Assembly: GCA_023230925.1 (NCBI GenBank)
Contig: JALNWK010000019.1
Location: 1-51,961, forward strand
Source: Limnochordia bacterium
Lineage (GTDB): Bacteria > Bacillota > Limnochordia > DUMW01
DNA: 51,961 nucleotides
Reading direction: 5' to 3'
Part shown: one piece after another, positions 8,200-16,547 of the stretch
Layout of the letters: each line of letters begins with the position of its first letter
How positions within the stretch are numbered: position 1 is the stretch's first letter
Notes under the pieces: model-generated
What the model saw: only the letters and a program-made list of their open reading frames with translations
Database searches by the model: none
Told to the model about the DNA's origin: nothing
Program-made: the position numbers and the translations under genes

Positions 8200-9192
8200 T
8201 TGAAAAAAAAGGCACTGATTTTAGCAGACGAAGCTATGCTTTCGTTAGTTTTCGGTTCAAAACAACGAGCCCTGCTCGAGGAGTTAGTCGATGTAGAGGT
8301 TTTTGCAGGAGACTACCAGGATTTGGATAGCGTACTGGCAGCCATGGAAAACGTCCAGCTTCTGTTTTGCACATGGGGCATGAAGCCCTTGGACAAAAAC
8401 TTTATCGCCGCATCGACGCAACTTGAAGCCATCTTTTATGCAGCAGGCTCCATACGATACATTGTTAGTGACGAATTCTGGAAAAGTGGCATTAAGATAT
8501 GCAGCGCCTGGGCGGCTAATGCGATACCGGTTGCCGAGATGACTCTTGGTCTAGTAATTCTGAGTCTGAAACAGGTCTTCACACACAGCCGCAATTGCAC
8601 AGGACCCGAAGGATATCGACGCCTACCGGTGGCTGGTGCCTATGAAAGCACCGTCGGTCTCATCGGTATGGGCATGATTGGCAGGCACGTCCGCGAACTG
8701 CTTACCAATCTTGAGGTAGATGTCCTCGTCTACGATCCTTATCTCTCCGATGCGGAAGCCAAGGCCTTAGGGGTTACTAAGGTCTCCTTGGATGAACTGT
8801 TTACCCAAAGTGACGTGGTTAGCCTCCATGCTCCTAATATCCCCGATACACGCAACATGATCCGAGGAGGACACTTTCGGCAGCTAAAACCAGGGGCAAC
8901 TTTCATCAATACAGCACGGGGAGCTTTAGTCCACGAAGGAGAGCTCATTGAGGTCCTGCAACAACGGAAGGATATCACCGCTATACTGGATGTAACCAAC
9001 CCCGAACCACCCAGGGAAGGGTCACCACTGTACACCTTGCCCAATGTCATCCTCACACCACACATTGCTGGCTCCATGGGTCAGGAATGTCGACGTATGG
9101 CCCAGTACATGGTGGATGAGTGTAGACGATACCTGAATGGAGAACCTTTGTTGTATCAGATCACCCAGGAAATGATCAAAACCATGGCCTAA
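8200..9192 (+). CDS. D-isomer-specific 2-hydroxyacid dehydrogenase
   Basis: A cytoplasmic NAD(P)-dependent dehydrogenase of the D-lactate/glycerate/phosphoglycerate dehydrogenase family, 330 aa. The Rossmann nucleotide-binding motif is VGLIGMGMIGRHV (about residues 150-162). The catalytic triad is visible as Arg in INTARGALVHEGEL (about 239), Glu in NPEPPREGSP (about 268) and His in LTPHIAGS (about 287). Start TTG 8200 is supported by GGGAGG 8 nt upstream; the frame from 8185 would place that site inside the gene. It is apparently monocistronic, and the substrate cannot be told from sequence. Confidence 0.88.
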   Translation: MKKKALILADEAMLSLVFGSKQRALLEELVDVEVFAGDYQDLDSVLAAMENVQLLFCTWGMKPLDKNFIAASTQLEAIFYAAGSIRYIVSDEFWKSGIKICSAWAANAIPVAEMTLGLVILSLKQVFTHSRNCTGPEGYRRLPVAGAYESTVGLIGMGMIGRHVRELLTNLEVDVLVYDPYLSDAEAKALGVTKVSLDELFTQSDVVSLHAPNIPDTRNMIRGGHFRQLKPGATFINTARGALVHEGELIEVLQQRKDITAILDVTNPEPPREGSPLYTLPNVILTPHIAGSMGQECRRMAQYMVDECRRYLNGEPLLYQITQEMIKTMA

Positions 9193-9261
9193 TTGCTCGA
9201 CAGACTCTATAGTTAACAAAGGACTAGTCGAATAGCTTTTACTACAGGAGGCGGTGCGAAA

Positions 9262-10641
9262 ATGAAGTACATCTTAGCTTTTCTCGTGGTAGCCCTGGTA
9301 TCTGGCTGTATTGTTGAGATCGCTTGTGCCGGGGAGCTTACGACAGACCTAACGATTTTCAGTGATAACCTCGGGCTGATAAAACAAATGTTAAGCGTTC
9401 CAGCAACTGGTGCCGGCGATGAGATCGTGCTCAATGTCTCAAAGCAGATTATTGTAGATAGCGTCCACTTAGAACTAGCTAACGGGACGGCCATTACCAA
9501 GCAATGGTATTCCGATGATCTTGCTAATTACTCCACCCTCCTGCAATGCTATCTGGGGAAGGATGTGCTCCTACGATTTGAAGAAGAGGGCACCATAGTC
9601 ACAAAAAAGGTAAAGCTCATTAGGGCAGACCCCGGTTTTACTGTCCTGCTGGATCATGACACTTTGTTGACTAACCCATCGGGTACAATCATCTTTCCTC
9701 TGGACGATGGACTTGTTCTGGAACCAGGGCTACATTTTGTGGTGGCAGAACAGCTACCTGACAACACCCAAGGCAATCTTAACTACTTGACCCGTGGCCT
9801 TAGTTGGTCTGCCTACTATGATGTGATCTTATCTACGGATGAGACAACCGCAGACATCACCGCAAGGGCGGAGTTAGCTAATCAGTGCGGCTATTCCTTC
9901 GTTGATGCAACGGTACGCCTGGTTGCCGGAAAGCTTAACCGGACCACTAATAGGACACCGGCCCTGCAGGATGCGGTAATGCTTCGTGATGTGGCAGCTG
10001 GAGCCATGTACCCCGAAGCAGAGCGTTTCTTCGAATACTATATCTACGATCTGCCGTCTGCCATCACGCTGGAGCATGGGGGCAGGGTGTATGTTGCTTT
10101 TCTGAGGCAGCAGCAGATTCCCGTTAAAAAGAGCTTTGTTCTTGCCCGCCGGGGAGCTTTGGATGCCTCCGAGCGCGATCTGTATACGATCCTCACTCTA
10201 CAGGGAAAGCAGCTTGACAAACCCCTGCCCGCTGGTGCAGTCCGCATCTACAAAGAAGGAACCACGTTCCGCGAGCTCATTGGCGAAGATGCCATCAGCC
10301 ATATCCCCAGTGGGGATGATGTACAGTTGACCGTTGGCACCCCCTACGATATCCGCACCAGTAAGAAAATCCTTAATCAGTCGTCCCACTCGGAAATGGT
10401 AGGTAACCTCAAAAAGACTGTGAGTACCTACGAAATCTCAATTACAATTGAGAACTTCAAAGACGAAGAGATTCTAGTCACAGTACCTGAGAACATGCAG
10501 TGGGAGAACTACCAGGTGAGGGTCCAAAGTGAACATCCCATGCGCAAGGTAGACAGATATCTTGTAGAATTTGATGTGCCGGTGGCGGCCAAAGACAAAA
10601 GCGAACTACTGTATACCGTTGAAACGGTTACTATACGCTAA
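9262..10641 (+). CDS. Secreted DUF4139 domain protein
   Basis: A 459-aa exported protein. The N-terminus is a signal peptide; VSGC at about residues 13-16 could be a lipobox, though a later CAG site could instead be cut by type I peptidase. The middle (LNYLTRGLSWSAYYDV, then FVDATVRLVAGKLNR) matches the core of DUF4139, and the C-terminal half is beta-rich as in that family. DUF4139 proteins are widespread and biochemically undefined. ATG 9262 has AGGAGG about 10 nt upstream. It stands alone, convergent with the helicase gene. Confidence 0.75.
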   Translation: MKYILAFLVVALVSGCIVEIACAGELTTDLTIFSDNLGLIKQMLSVPATGAGDEIVLNVSKQIIVDSVHLELANGTAITKQWYSDDLANYSTLLQCYLGKDVLLRFEEEGTIVTKKVKLIRADPGFTVLLDHDTLLTNPSGTIIFPLDDGLVLEPGLHFVVAEQLPDNTQGNLNYLTRGLSWSAYYDVILSTDETTADITARAELANQCGYSFVDATVRLVAGKLNRTTNRTPALQDAVMLRDVAAGAMYPEAERFFEYYIYDLPSAITLEHGGRVYVAFLRQQQIPVKKSFVLARRGALDASERDLYTILTLQGKQLDKPLPAGAVRIYKEGTTFRELIGEDAISHIPSGDDVQLTVGTPYDIRTSKKILNQSSHSEMVGNLKKTVSTYEISITIENFKDEEILVTVPENMQWENYQVRVQSEHPMRKVDRYLVEFDVPVAAKDKSELLYTVETVTIR

Positions 10642-10649
10642 GGAATTGA

Positions 10650-10680
10650 GGTATCGTGACGACTCGTCACGATACCTTTA
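10650..10680 (+). terminator. Shared terminator hairpin between convergent genes
   Basis: Perfect 11-bp stem GGTATCGTGAC (10650-10660) / GTCACGATACC (10666-10676) with a 5-base loop, followed by TTTA on the plus strand. It sits 9 bp after the DUF4139 gene and directly before the helicase stop codon, so it may serve both directions. Confidence 0.75.
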
Positions 10681-12069
10681 CTTCCCTCTTCTTGACTTAT
10701 ACCCGCGTTTTTGCCACCGTCCCGACTTCTTCCGGCCTTTTCGCTCTTCGAAGTCCGGTGCATTGGCGAAGGAAAGCTGAACCGGTGTAGTGTTCGGTTC
10801 CTTCGTTAACAGGCGCAAGGCAGCCGAAACTAAGTCTACGGCATCATACTCTTGAAGCAACTCATCGGCCATTTTATGATAGTTGTGGTTATCATGTTCT
10901 AGGCTTTCCACAAGTTGCTCCCTTGCTAATTTTCGCTGTCCTTTGATCGCATCATTCAGGGTGGGAGCAGGCTGCCGCTGAATCTTACCCCGAGTACGAC
11001 TTTCTATGATCCGCAGATTGCGCCTCTGTCCCCGGGTGATAAAGGTCGTTGCGGTACCACTCCGACCAGCCCTACCTGTACGACCAATACGGTGCACGTA
11101 GCTTTCAGGATCCTGGGGGATATCGAAATTGTAGACATGGGTCACATCATCAATATCCAAGCCCCGGGCCGCCACATCAGTGGCTACTAGTATCCTTAAT
11201 GAGCCGGAGCGAAAGCGACCCATCACCGCATCCCGTTTGGATTGGGGGAGATCCCCATGGATGGCCTCAGCACTATAGCCCCGGGCACTTAATGCCGCGG
11301 TAACCTCATCCACCCGCTGTTTTGTACGGGCAAACACAATCGCGGCCTGAGGACAATGTACATCCAGGAGATTGCACAATACATCGAATTTGCGTCTTTC
11401 TGCCACTTCAATATATTCCTGTTTAATTCCCGGCACCACGATCTCCGTTGGTTTGATGCGAATGGTCACCGGATCTTTCATGAACTCCCTGGCAAGGGCC
11501 TCAATTTCTCTAGGGATGGTGGCTGAGAAAAGTAGAGTCTGTCGTTCTTGGGGTGCCTTAGCAAGGATCGCGGTGATATCTTCAATAAAACCCATATCTA
11601 GCATTTCGTCTGCCTCATCTAACACAACCACACTAACCTGGCCTAGGCGAATTGTTCTACGGTTCAGATGATCTAACAGTCTTCCGGGGGTACCCACAAT
11701 GATCTGGGGCCTTCTTTTCAACTCCCGGATCTGCACCTTAATTGGCTGACCGCCATAGACCGCTAAGGCCCGCACTCCCTTAGGACCCCCAAGCTTATTA
11801 AGTTCTCTGGCAACTTGCATGGCCAGCTCCCTGGTGGGACAGATCACCACACCTTGAACTCTATTCAGCTTGGGATCGACCTTATCCACAAGGGGAATAC
11901 CAAAAGCAACGGTCTTTCCTGTTCCAGCCGGTGCTTGGCCTAGAATATCCTTTCCCGCCAAACCCGGGGGTATTGCCTCTTTTTGGATGGGGGTCATCTC
12001 GGCAAAACCCAATTGGTCGATCGCGCTTTGTATGCGCTGATCTAGCTCCAAAATATCAAATGTTTTCAA
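10678..12069 (-). CDS. DEAD-box ATP-dependent RNA helicase
   Basis: A 463-aa cytoplasmic RNA helicase with all main motifs: Q-motif region (GFAEMTPIQKEAIP), motif I APAGTGKT, Ia PTRELAMQV, Ib TPGRLLDHL, II DEADEMLDMG, III SATIP, and VI HRIGRTGRAGRSG. A lysine/arginine-rich tail of about 100 residues follows the helicase core, as in CshA/DeaD types that act in RNA decay or ribosome assembly. TTG 12069 is the likely start (AAAAAAGGAG 11 nt upstream). The longer frame from 12141 would add residues lying upstream of that site. Confidence 0.92.
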   Translation of the reverse strand: MKTFDILELDQRIQSAIDQLGFAEMTPIQKEAIPPGLAGKDILGQAPAGTGKTVAFGIPLVDKVDPKLNRVQGVVICPTRELAMQVARELNKLGGPKGVRALAVYGGQPIKVQIRELKRRPQIIVGTPGRLLDHLNRRTIRLGQVSVVVLDEADEMLDMGFIEDITAILAKAPQERQTLLFSATIPREIEALAREFMKDPVTIRIKPTEIVVPGIKQEYIEVAERRKFDVLCNLLDVHCPQAAIVFARTKQRVDEVTAALSARGYSAEAIHGDLPQSKRDAVMGRFRSGSLRILVATDVAARGLDIDDVTHVYNFDIPQDPESYVHRIGRTGRAGRSGTATTFITRGQRRNLRIIESRTRGKIQRQPAPTLNDAIKGQRKLAREQLVESLEHDNHNYHKMADELLQEYDAVDLVSAALRLLTKEPNTTPVQLSFANAPDFEERKGRKKSGRWQKRGYKSRRGK

Positions 12070-12396
12070 GTATAACTGAACTCCTTTTTTGTAACCTCTT
12101 ATATTTTCTCCTGGAAAGTGCCGAATTAAACGCAAGTGCAAGGGATGAAGAATTGCGGGGCAGTTATTCGTAAATCAATACTCTCAAGGAGCATGTGTTA
12201 CCTGTGACATCTTACCATTGCTGGCGATAAGAAGCAATAACAATTGGCGACAGTGGAACGTAGACTTTGCTGTTCCTTCATCCTTGAACAGCAATATATG
12301 ATGGCATATAGAGGTAAGAAGCTACAGCCCAAAGCAGGGAAACAAAGGGCAAGAAGCGAAACTTAAGCGGTAACCATCGCCTAGGGAGGTACGTCT
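12070..12396. promoter_or_regulatory. Divergent promoter region, helicase and LOG genes
   Basis: There is no gene in this 327-bp gap. A plausible sigma-A promoter for the rightward gene is TTGAAC (12284-12289), a 17-bp spacer and TATAGA (12307-12312), giving a leader of about 78 nt. The leftward helicase has a leader of unknown length; no convincing promoter was found for it. The -35/-10 match is moderate (4 of 6 each). Confidence 0.45.
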
Positions 12397-13116
12397 ATGC
12401 GCAGCTTTAGGAAAAGGAAATTCGATTACGATCAGCTTCTGCTGGAGAATGTGGATGAGAAACCTCTAAATACCTTCGTTAATTCGGATCCATGGCGGGT
12501 ACTTAGAATCCAATCGGAAATGGTACACGCCTTCGATGTTCTAGCTGGGATTACACCCTGTGTGGCTGTCTTTGGTTCCGCCCGCACATCTCCAACCGAT
12601 CCCTATTACCAGGCTGCGGAAACCTGTGGCAGATTGCTGGCTAATGGCGGGCTTGGGGTCATCACCGGTGGTGGGCCAGGGATCATGGAAGCAGCAAATA
12701 AAGGCGCCTACGAAGCCGGGGGCGAGTCTATTGGATGTAATATTCTCTTGCCCCATGAGCAAAGACCTAATCCCTACCAAACCATCTCCTTAAGTTTTCG
12801 TTACTTCTTTGTGCGGAAGGTTGTGCTAGTCAAGTATTCCATGGCCTTTATCATATTCCCCGGTGGCTATGGCACATTGGATGAACTCTTTGAAGCGATT
12901 ACCTTAGCCCAGACAGGCAAGGTCAGCACCTTTCCCATCGTCTTAGTAGGAAGCTCCTATTGGGCTGGATTACTCGCCTGGCTGAAGGATACCGTCCTTG
13001 AAAATAGGAATATCGACAAAAGGGACCTGGACTTGATTAAGATCGTAGATACGCCAGCCGATGCCATAGCCCATATTGCTAAGACCACTGAAGCAATGAA
13101 AAAACCTACCGCTTAA
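12397..13116 (+). CDS. LOG family (TIGR00730-type) nucleotide phosphoribohydrolase-like protein
   Basis: A 239-aa cytoplasmic protein with the family fold (VAVFGSART, then GGLGVITGGGPGIMEAAN). It carries the diagnostic FPGGYGTLDELFEAIT motif, whose Gly-rich turn, Thr and Glu form the active site. Family members release free bases from cytokinin-type nucleoside monophosphates. Bacterial ones are often mis-annotated as lysine decarboxylases. Start ATG 12397 follows GGGAGG. The gene ends 53 bp before jetD, but jetD has its own promoter, so it is probably not part of the defence operon. Confidence 0.87.
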   Translation: MRSFRKRKFDYDQLLLENVDEKPLNTFVNSDPWRVLRIQSEMVHAFDVLAGITPCVAVFGSARTSPTDPYYQAAETCGRLLANGGLGVITGGGPGIMEAANKGAYEAGGESIGCNILLPHEQRPNPYQTISLSFRYFFVRKVVLVKYSMAFIIFPGGYGTLDELFEAITLAQTGKVSTFPIVLVGSSYWAGLLAWLKDTVLENRNIDKRDLDLIKIVDTPADAIAHIAKTTEAMKKPTA

Positions 13117-13142
13117 GCCTAAGACATGTTTTATGGTATAAT
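13114..13142 (+). promoter_or_regulatory. Extended -10 promoter for the jet operon
   Basis: Perfect TATAAT at 13137-13142 preceded by TG one base upstream (TGGTATAAT), an extended -10 element. The -35 region (TAAGCC or TTAAGC near 13113-13119) is weak, as extended -10 promoters tolerate. Transcription would start near 13149, about 20 nt before jetD. Confidence 0.6.
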
Positions 13143-13169
13143 TAAGGTGCATTTGAGGATAAAGGTGCG

Positions 13170-14240
13170 GTGACATCCAGTTTGAAGGCATTGATCTTGG
13201 CTTACCTGACCCAGCAGACAAGGAAACAGATCGAGACAAAGTCAATTGAAGAATATGTGAAGTCTACTCTGGGACGGAAGGACTATTGGCGAAAGGGTGG
13301 CTATCCTGCCTTTGCCCAGACTATGGAGCAACTTGTGGAAGAAGGGGTAATAGAGCCGGTTAAGGCATGGAAGCTAAATGGCCTTAATCCACCTTTATAC
13401 AATGGATATCGCCTTCTGCAAACAAAAAAGAGAGCCGATCAGGACTTAACCGAACGGCTCTTAACCCATTTTCATCCCCTAATGAGTATGACCGCCTATG
13501 TCCACAATCCGGACCAATACATACAAGATAAGCCACTGCTTCATCGGCTAGACGCCTACCTGGCAAACCAAGACAAGCATCCAGATAGACTGACCATTAA
13601 TGAGAGATCCTTTGCCATATTTGGTGATGAGAAATTCCTGGCATCCACTGCGGGACAAGCCCTCTTGGGCCGAGTCGGACTGACCATTGGGGATCTATGC
13701 TGCTATCGAACCTATGAACCCTTTTTCTATTACCAGCGGGGCCTCCCACAACATCAGATTACCGTCTTGATTGTGGAGAACAAGGATACCTTTTACTCAT
13801 TGAAATCCCTACTACAGGCCGGTTATTTTACTTGGGATGGCGTTTCGGTTGATTTACTGATCTATGGTGAAGGTAAGAAGATCCAGCGGAGCCTTTCTTT
13901 TTTTGATGAACTTGACCAATTGCCACAATACCCGGCAGAGTTTCTGTACTTCGGGGACTTGGACCCCACGGGTATCGCTATCTGGGATAGCCTGCAACCC
14001 CAGCGGCAAGTGCGGCCCTTTGTTTTCTTCTATACTGCTTTGCTTGATGCCTGCTACGACAAAGCTGCGCAGCTACGCACACAACAACACCTTCCCAAGG
14101 AGGCCCTCAAAAGGTTTCTACACCACTTTGCACCTAGGGAGGCTACGTTAATCCGACAGTTGTTTGCTCAGGATCGCTACTTACCTCAAGAGGGGTTGCA
14201 CTATGAGCTGCTGCGGACTTTGGCCGAAGGGAAGAGATGA
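13170..14240 (+). CDS. jetD: Wadjet defence protein JetD (Toprim nuclease subunit)
   Basis: A 356-aa protein of the JetD/DUF2220-type family. It has an N-terminal winged-helix-like part and a C-terminal Toprim domain related to topoisomerase VI A. The Toprim acidic residues are visible as Glu203 in LIVENKDTF and Asp263/Asp265 in YFGDLDPTGIAIW. In Wadjet, JetD cuts DNA after the JetABC SMC complex has extruded a loop on a small circular plasmid. GTG 13170 has GAGG about 11 nt upstream. Its stop overlaps jetA (ATGA). Here jetD is the first gene, whereas type I systems put it last. Confidence 0.85.
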   Translation: MTSSLKALILAYLTQQTRKQIETKSIEEYVKSTLGRKDYWRKGGYPAFAQTMEQLVEEGVIEPVKAWKLNGLNPPLYNGYRLLQTKKRADQDLTERLLTHFHPLMSMTAYVHNPDQYIQDKPLLHRLDAYLANQDKHPDRLTINERSFAIFGDEKFLASTAGQALLGRVGLTIGDLCCYRTYEPFFYYQRGLPQHQITVLIVENKDTFYSLKSLLQAGYFTWDGVSVDLLIYGEGKKIQRSLSFFDELDQLPQYPAEFLYFGDLDPTGIAIWDSLQPQRQVRPFVFFYTALLDACYDKAAQLRTQQHLPKEALKRFLHHFAPREATLIRQLFAQDRYLPQEGLHYELLRTLAEGKR

Positions 14241-15802
14241 TCATGAAATATTGGGAGGAGATGTTTGCCGGTTTTTCCGAGCGAATGCAGAATATCGCGG
14301 TCTTTGGACCATTGTTGCAGCTATCTCAAAAGACTTCATACCAGGAGTATTCCCTGCCGGCTCTGGGTTTAGCAGTAATGCTTTTTGTCCTGGAGGACAT
14401 GCTTAGGACAGATAAGCAAAGTACCTATGACAACATTGCCCGGCTTCTCCAGGAACTGATTCACCGCTACTACCATAGGGAGCTATCCCACAGGGAAGCT
14501 TTGGATTTAACCTACTTTCTCGTCAAAGAAGGGCTCATGAACCAAGGCCGTCCCCATCAGTATGAGTATCCGGATTTTGGGACCGGTAAAAGCGAGACCT
14601 ATAAGTTCCACCTTGTGGAACTGGCCGATTACCAAGTGGAAGAGAAGACCGTCCTGCTGAAGCTATCCACCGCGGGCTTAGAGCTATTATTTAAGACCAA
14701 GGAAATGTACAATGAACTCCAGATTTCAATCACGCAATTGTACCTGAGGCAGCAAATTCAAAAGGGGGTTTTTGATGGTGCCCTCCGTACTGTGGAGGAA
14801 CTAGCCCTAGCTGTCCGCACGGAAAAAGAGAGGATTAGACAACTAGAGGAGCGCATTATCCAGGATGTTCTGCAAGTAGCCCGGGAGCATGAACTGGAAA
14901 AACAGATCCAGCGGATCAATGAGCAGTTACAAAGGGAACAAGAGGTCTTTAAAGAGCTTACAGAGCTAATTGATCACACCATGGAGCAATACCAACAGGG
15001 AGGTCTTAGCGAAAGGGAAGAGCGTGGTGTCCAATCGATGATGACAGTCCGCAGGCGACTTTTGGATATAATCTACGAACACGAATCGCTATTTAAGGAG
15101 AAATTGCGAGTACATCAACTCATGCTCCAGTCCATCGAAGCCATGATCCTGACTTCCTTTACCACAAAGGTCAACTTTGACACGGAGTTTCTACAACCGG
15201 CGGTGGGACAGAATGCATCCATTAATGTGCTCAAAGGAATCATTGACCCCATCCTTCCCATCAGGATCAACAGCTTCTTTCATCCCGGCCGGGCGCTGAT
15301 GCCCCAGTATCTACAACGGGATGAAGAGGAAGAGCTTACCACCCAGGAAGTTCTAGAACTAGATGCACGCCGCTTGCGGGAAGAGGAGGCCAAGGAAAGA
15401 GCATTGCAGTTAGAGCGGCTAAGCCGCCTAGAGAGTTTTTTGCTACTGCTTCTGCGCCCCCTTATCCATCACCCGGAGGTACTAGTGAGCAATATCCTCA
15501 ACGAACTAGCTGTGGAAGACTACGAAAAACATCGAGAGATCACCGGTCATATGGATTTTTACACCTGTTTGGTCCAGCTTCATCAGCTTGGGGTGGTACC
15601 TTTGTATACCCGAAACGAGGTGGACCTTTTGGTCCTTGACGACCTGCCACAGGTCTTGGTGAAACTTGCTGCTTCCAACCCGGGTATCCATGGGATCGGC
15701 GCCTTTGAGGTCATTGCCACAGATAGAGTAATCACTCTACCCCAAGGGTATGTAATGTCTGATTTTCTAATCAGGAGGCATGGTAACAATGGAGTGGGCT
15801 AA
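14237..15802 (+). CDS. jetA: Wadjet defence protein JetA (kleisin-like, MukF analogue)
   Basis: A 521-aa, largely alpha-helical soluble protein with a long charged helical middle (about residues 150-270). Size, place and neighbours fit JetA (DUF5716-like), the kleisin-type subunit that bridges the SMC heads. The fold is not provable by eye, so the call rests on the four-gene context plus the unmistakable JetC and JetD. ATG 14237 overlaps jetD by 4 bp (a second ATG lies at 14243). The 3' end overlaps jetB. Confidence 0.78.
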   Translation: MIMKYWEEMFAGFSERMQNIAVFGPLLQLSQKTSYQEYSLPALGLAVMLFVLEDMLRTDKQSTYDNIARLLQELIHRYYHRELSHREALDLTYFLVKEGLMNQGRPHQYEYPDFGTGKSETYKFHLVELADYQVEEKTVLLKLSTAGLELLFKTKEMYNELQISITQLYLRQQIQKGVFDGALRTVEELALAVRTEKERIRQLEERIIQDVLQVAREHELEKQIQRINEQLQREQEVFKELTELIDHTMEQYQQGGLSEREERGVQSMMTVRRRLLDIIYEHESLFKEKLRVHQLMLQSIEAMILTSFTTKVNFDTEFLQPAVGQNASINVLKGIIDPILPIRINSFFHPGRALMPQYLQRDEEEELTTQEVLELDARRLREEEAKERALQLERLSRLESFLLLLLRPLIHHPEVLVSNILNELAVEDYEKHREITGHMDFYTCLVQLHQLGVVPLYTRNEVDLLVLDDLPQVLVKLAASNPGIHGIGAFEVIATDRVITLPQGYVMSDFLIRRHGNNGVG

Positions 15803-16547
15803 GGAAGATGTCCAGCTGGCCTTTCGAATCTTTTTAAGGCTGCTGGAAAATGGTCAAATCATCGATGAACGAGAGCTTTTCTACGCCTACCAACGTAGCG
15901 AAGTAAGGCAAATCCTCGAAGAGGTCATTGAAGCTGAGGCCGATGTGAAGATCTTCGCCCTAGGGGATCACCTTTATCTCTCCCCAGGTCTGGATAACCG
16001 GACCTTTGGTTACACAAATGAAGAGTTGCGGGAAAAAATGAAACTACGTACCAACCAGGAGTTATACTTAGCGTATTTCACCATTCTTTGTCTTCTGGCA
16101 AAATTCTATAACAGCGATGACCAGACCTTAGCCTCGCGGCAATTTGTGCCATTAGAAGAACTAGAGGAGACCATCACCGGCCATATGCGCAGAATCCAAG
16201 AAACTCCGCCAGAGCAGGTGGAGGAGGTAAGTGCTGATCTGCAGCTTAATCTAGCTAACTCGGCGGAGATCTGGCTGGATTTACCGCCCTTTGATGATAC
16301 GGTGAAGAACCTGCGCAGTGCAAGAAACAATCGGATTAGCTTCCTGCTGCGCGTCCTGGCCTTCTTGGAAGAGGAAGACCTTGTGCAGATCCTGCAAGAG
16401 CATGAAGTACGGCTTTTACCCAAAATGGAACACTTGGTGGTTCGCTACTATTTTCATAGCCAACGGAAGGATGAACTTTTGGCTCTTTTGGCCACAGATG
16501 GTGCATTTACCCAGCGCCTAGGGAGTGAACAACATGCCACGCATTAA
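15789..16547 (+). CDS. jetB: Wadjet defence protein JetB (KITE/MukE-like)
   Basis: A 252-aa acidic, helical protein in the place and size class of JetB, the winged-helix dimer (MukE analogue) that binds JetA. ATG 15789 is preferred over 15780 because AGGAGG at 15773-15778 would be 1 nt from 15780 but 10 nt from 15789. It overlaps jetA by 14 bp and jetC by 14 bp, so stoichiometric coupled translation is likely. Identification is mainly from context. Confidence 0.76.
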   Translation: MEWAKEDVQLAFRIFLRLLENGQIIDERELFYAYQRSEVRQILEEVIEAEADVKIFALGDHLYLSPGLDNRTFGYTNEELREKMKLRTNQELYLAYFTILCLLAKFYNSDDQTLASRQFVPLEELEETITGHMRRIQETPPEQVEEVSADLQLNLANSAEIWLDLPPFDDTVKNLRSARNNRISFLLRVLAFLEEEDLVQILQEHEVRLLPKMEHLVVRYYFHSQRKDELLALLATDGAFTQRLGSEQHATH